NCBI GenBank assembly: GCA_012959995.1
Contig: DUCC01000002.1
Coordinates: forward strand, 62,001 to 126,000
Source: Acidimicrobiia bacterium
GTDB taxonomy: Bacteria; Actinomycetota; Acidimicrobiia; Acidimicrobiales; MedAcidi-G1
Length of the DNA stretch: 64,000 nt
Direction: 5' to 3'
Shown here: one piece after another, positions 61,722-64,000 of the stretch
Layout: every line of letters begins with the position of its first letter
How positions within the stretch are numbered: position 1 is the first letter of the stretch
The notes under the pieces: generated by a model
What the model saw: only the letters and a program-made list of their open reading frames with translations
The model's database searches: none
Told to the model about the DNA's origin: nothing
Position numbers and translations under genes: made by a program

Positions 61722-62113
61722 TCTTCAAGCTGCGTGTTTTGGGCTAACCCCGCAAGGGCTTGTGCCCAGGCTTCACTGGCCCATACGGGCCGAAGGCGGT
61801 AAACAAACGCCGAGTAGTCGCCTTCAAATTTTACTAAACCCATCATGTAGGCATAGTCGGTATCGAGTTGGCCTTGAAACCATGCCACCGCATCGGGGTA
61901 CTTAAAGGTAGCAATGACGTCTGCTTCGCCTTCGCGGCCCGGTATTACTTCTTTTACCTGCCCGTCAACAATCATTAGCCGGAATTGCACTTTGCCGTGC
62001 GGGGTACTGGTTACGGCAAAACGGATGCTGCCGGTTACCTCTTGTTGTTCAGGAAGGTCGTTGAGGGTTGGCCCGAGTTCTTGAACCCATGGTTCAGAAA
62101 GAAATGACGCCAT
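61718..62113 (-). CDS. SCP2-type sterol/lipid-binding domain protein
   Basis: A 131-residue protein with the SCP2 sterol-carrier pattern: VTGSIRFAVTSTPHGKVQFRLMIVDGQV, GEADVIATFKYPDAVAWFQGQ and LVKFEGDYSAFVYRLRPV. Such domains bind lipids or acyl-CoA, and in mycothiol-related contexts accompany MDMPI/DinB proteins. It starts on the last base of the mca stop (TAATG), so the two are translated together, and overlaps the convergent ChbG stop by 4 bases. Confidence 0.75.
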   Translation of the reverse strand: MASFLSEPWVQELGPTLNDLPEQQEVTGSIRFAVTSTPHGKVQFRLMIVDGQVKEVIPGREGEADVIATFKYPDAVAWFQGQLDTDYAYMMGLVKFEGDYSAFVYRLRPVWASEAWAQALAGLAQNTQLED

Positions 62114-63000
62114 TAGTTACCTTCATTGTTGCGTAGCCCGGCGAACAAATCATCTTCATAAATTCCTTGTTTTATTTCGCCCAGTTTTGACCGTACTAAC
62201 ACATATTCGTCGTAAGGGTGAACAGTTCGGGCGTGTTCGTCGGGCAGGCCGAACCAAAAGGAAGAAGCGGGGTCTATTTGTGTGGCGTGGGCTCGCAAAG
62301 CTTCGCCGCGCACTTCCCACCAGGGGCCGATATCTATTTGGGTGGTAATCAGGTGATCGCGAGATTCTCGTTTTTTGAACCACCATTCGTCGTAGGGAGA
62401 TTCCAACCCGAGTTCGGTGAACTTGGCGTGCAGCGCTTCCATTCGGGTGCGTGACCACACCGTAAAATACAGTTTTGAGGGCTGCCATGGTTCACCTGCT
62501 TCGGGGTATTGCTCGGGGTCACCGGCGGCTTCGAAGGCCGGCAAAGTAATGTCATGCACCATGAGATGATCGGGATGGTTGTAGCCCTTGCGTTCATCGG
62601 GGTAGGTGATGATGACTTGGGGTCGCTCGCGGCGAATAATTGCTACTAGTCGACCAACTGATTCTTCTAAAGGAGCGTTGGCGAAGGCTTCGGGGCGGGC
62701 GTTGTCTTCGCTATCAGTCATCCCTGAGTCGCGATAACCCAACATGACTACCTCGTCGTAGCCAATGATTCTGGCTGAGGCGGCGAGCTCTTCGGCACGC
62801 ACAGCCTTCAGGTTTTCGATTACCTCTGGGCGGTCCATGGCCGGATTGAGAATGTCGCCGGCCTCTCCCCCGGTGCAGCACACCAATACCGAGCGGGCGC
62901 CTTCCGCTTGGTAACGGGCCACGGTAGAGGCCCCTTTTGAGGCTTCGTCATCGGGGTGGGCGTGAACGCTTAAAAGGCGTAGCGGCGGGAGGGCGTTCAT
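62113..63000 (-). CDS. mca: Mycothiol S-conjugate amidase
   Basis: Mca cleaves mycothiol adducts of toxins to release mercapturic acids. The 295-residue protein begins with HAHPDDEASKGASTVARYQAEGARSVLVCCTGGEAGDIL, matching Mca closely, with zinc ligands in AHPDDE and HPDH (YNHPDHLMVHD). It marks a mycothiol-making actinobacterium. A TACCGT -10 lies 8 bases before the ATG. The SCP2 gene follows. The gap to the divergent NfeD gene is 101 bases with a 5-bp inverted repeat. Confidence 0.93.
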   Translation of the reverse strand: MNALPPLRLLSVHAHPDDEASKGASTVARYQAEGARSVLVCCTGGEAGDILNPAMDRPEVIENLKAVRAEELAASARIIGYDEVVMLGYRDSGMTDSEDNARPEAFANAPLEESVGRLVAIIRRERPQVIITYPDERKGYNHPDHLMVHDITLPAFEAAGDPEQYPEAGEPWQPSKLYFTVWSRTRMEALHAKFTELGLESPYDEWWFKKRESRDHLITTQIDIGPWWEVRGEALRAHATQIDPASSFWFGLPDEHARTVHPYDEYVLVRSKLGEIKQGIYEDDLFAGLRNNEGN

Positions 63001-63101
63001 GAGCGGCTACGGTATCGTCCACTTAGGCCATCTCGGGTGATCCGCTGAACACAACCCGGTTCTTTGGGTTAACCTGAGGGAGAGCTTCCAAGGAGGAACG
63101 C

Positions 63102-63554
63102 ATGGATCCCGAGGTATGGCGTTGGGTTTGGTTAGTGGCTGCCGCAACTTTTGTGGTGGGCGAAATCGTTACCGGGGCTTCCTTTTTCATTCTCCCTTTT
63201 GCCGTGGGCGCAGCAGTCGCTGCCGTTTTGGCTTTTGCTGGTGCTTCTGATTTTTGGCAATGGCTTGCTTTTGTTGGGGTTTCTTTGGCGTCTTTTGCTG
63301 CGGTACGCCCGTTGGTAAAGCACCTCAATCAAGGAACCAACCCCACTGGGGTGGGCGCTGACCGTCTTATCGGCGAAACCGGTGTGGTGGTGGCCGACCT
63401 TGATCCGCAAGCCGAGAAACTTGGGGCAGTCCGCATCGGACGCGAGGAATGGCCAGCGCAGGCCGCCGATGGGCAACTCATTGTTTCCGGTTCCTCAATC
63501 GAAGTACTTGAAATCCAAGGCACACGAGCAATCGTGCGCACTATCAACAACTAA
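63102..63554 (+). CDS. NfeD-type membrane protein
   Basis: A 150-residue NfeD short form: two or three transmembrane helices (about 8-28 and 30-75), then a cytoplasmic OB-fold domain with TGVVVADLDPQAEKLGAVRIGREEWPAQA. Such proteins pair with SPFH proteins (QmcA/YbbK) and are thought to help organise membrane microdomains. AAGGAGGA precedes the ATG. The SPFH gene starts 12 bases later. Confidence 0.9.
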   Translation: MDPEVWRWVWLVAAATFVVGEIVTGASFFILPFAVGAAVAAVLAFAGASDFWQWLAFVGVSLASFAAVRPLVKHLNQGTNPTGVGADRLIGETGVVVADLDPQAEKLGAVRIGREEWPAQAADGQLIVSGSSIEVLEIQGTRAIVRTINN

Positions 63555-63566
63555 TTAGGAGTTTTC

Positions 63567-64000
63567 ATGGCTGCAGTAATTGTTCTCGGAGTTTTTGCTT
63601 TTGTTTTATTTATCTGGATGGCTTCGGGCATCAAGATCATTCGCCCCTACCAAAAAGGAGTTATCGAACAACTGGGTCGTTACAAAAATACCGTTGAACC
63701 TGGTTTAAAGTTCATTGTTCCTGTTTTTCAGTCCATGACCAAAATTGATATGCGGGAACGGGTTATTGATGTTCCGCCCCAAGAGGTCATCACCAAAGAC
63801 AACGTAACGGTGACCGTTGATGCCGTCATCTACTACGAACCCACCGACGCCCAACGACTGATTTATAACGTGGCCAACTTTGTTTTGGCCATCACCAAGT
63901 TGGCGCAAACTAACTTACGTAACGTCATTGGCGACATGTCGCTTGATTCCGCTTTGACTTCTCGAGATGTCGTCAACGTGGCTTTGCGCGAGGTACTTGA
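63567..64000 (+). CDS. SPFH/Band 7 (stomatin/QmcA-like) membrane protein, cut by the window
   Basis: The first 144 residues only: a membrane helix (about 3-18) followed by the SPFH core ([34 protein letters not shown]), and [33 protein letters not shown] sits six bases before the ATG. Together with NfeD it forms the common nfeD-qmcA pair, probably scaffolding membrane proteases. The end is outside the window. Confidence 0.93.
   Translation, partial: MAAVIVLGVFAFVLFIWMASGIKIIRPYQKGVIEQLGRYKNTVEPGLKFIVPVFQSMTKIDMRERVIDVPPQEVITKDNVTVTVDAVIYYEPTDAQRLIYNVANFVLAITKLAQTNLRNVIGDMSLDSALTSRDVVNVALREVL

Overview
The window looks like the chromosome of a moderate-GC actinobacterium, most plausibly of the class Acidimicrobiia (an uncultured marine or freshwater lineage; this placement is inference). 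Signs of Actinobacteria are a mycothiol S-conjugate amidase (Mca), NucS/EndoMS, an F420-type luciferase-like oxidoreductase, a UvrD2-type helicase with HRDC domains, GTP-dependent PEP carboxykinase, a SepIVA-like coiled-coil gene, and a gene order that follows the Mycobacterium tuberculosis nusA-to-recG/rpmB region closely. The window is almost entirely coding. No gap exceeds about 150 bases, and I see no tRNA, rRNA, CRISPR array, insertion sequence or phage gene.

Bases 1-37718 are one long minus-strand block of core genes, with two small plus-strand loci embedded. In the direction of transcription (right to left) they are: a Dak-type kinase subunit, recG, an acetyltransferase, rsmD, coaD, a SepIVA-like gene, yceD (DUF177), rpmF, plsX, acpP, rnc, a degenerate mutM homologue, smc, a response regulator/histidine kinase/HtrA protease module, ftsY, ffh, rpsP, khpA, rimM, trmD, rplS, yraN, a cytochrome c lipoprotein, comM, dprA, a secreted lipase fused to a dead M23 domain, rpsB, tsf, pyrH, frr, cdsA, dxr, rseP, ispG, rimP and nusA (cut by the window edge). 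Together they cover ribosome assembly, SRP targeting, isoprenoid and phospholipid synthesis, natural transformation and chromosome organisation. Many are joined by ATGA, GTGA or TAATG overlaps.

Bases 37857-64000 are mixed in strand and richer in metabolic and DNA-maintenance genes: rpmB with a small CSD-like gene, PEP carboxykinase, a PIG-L deacetylase, an alpha-methylacyl-CoA racemase, UvrD2 with two HRDC domains, exonuclease III, EttA, the sulfate activation operon cysDNC facing cysQ-nucS, a VanW surface protein, a geranylgeranyl-reductase-like flavoprotein, a PAP2 phosphatase, an LLM oxidoreductase, a thioesterase, a nuclease/deacetylase cluster, SCP2-mca, and an NfeD-SPFH pair cut by the right edge.

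The most notable observations are: a lipase fused to an M23 domain that has lost its zinc ligands; very long acidic repeat tails on S16 (25 EEVA units) and S2 (five 15-residue units); a MutM homologue lacking the catalytic proline, the catalytic lysine and the zinc finger; many first genes with a TANNNT hexamer 6-8 bases before the start codon and no Shine-Dalgarno, suggesting leaderless mRNAs; an elaA gene whose natural start seems to be ATC; three genes of 36, 59 and 66 residues (membrane or zinc-ribbon type) on the plus strand within the minus-strand block; and a 39-base perfect palindrome covering a stop codon.
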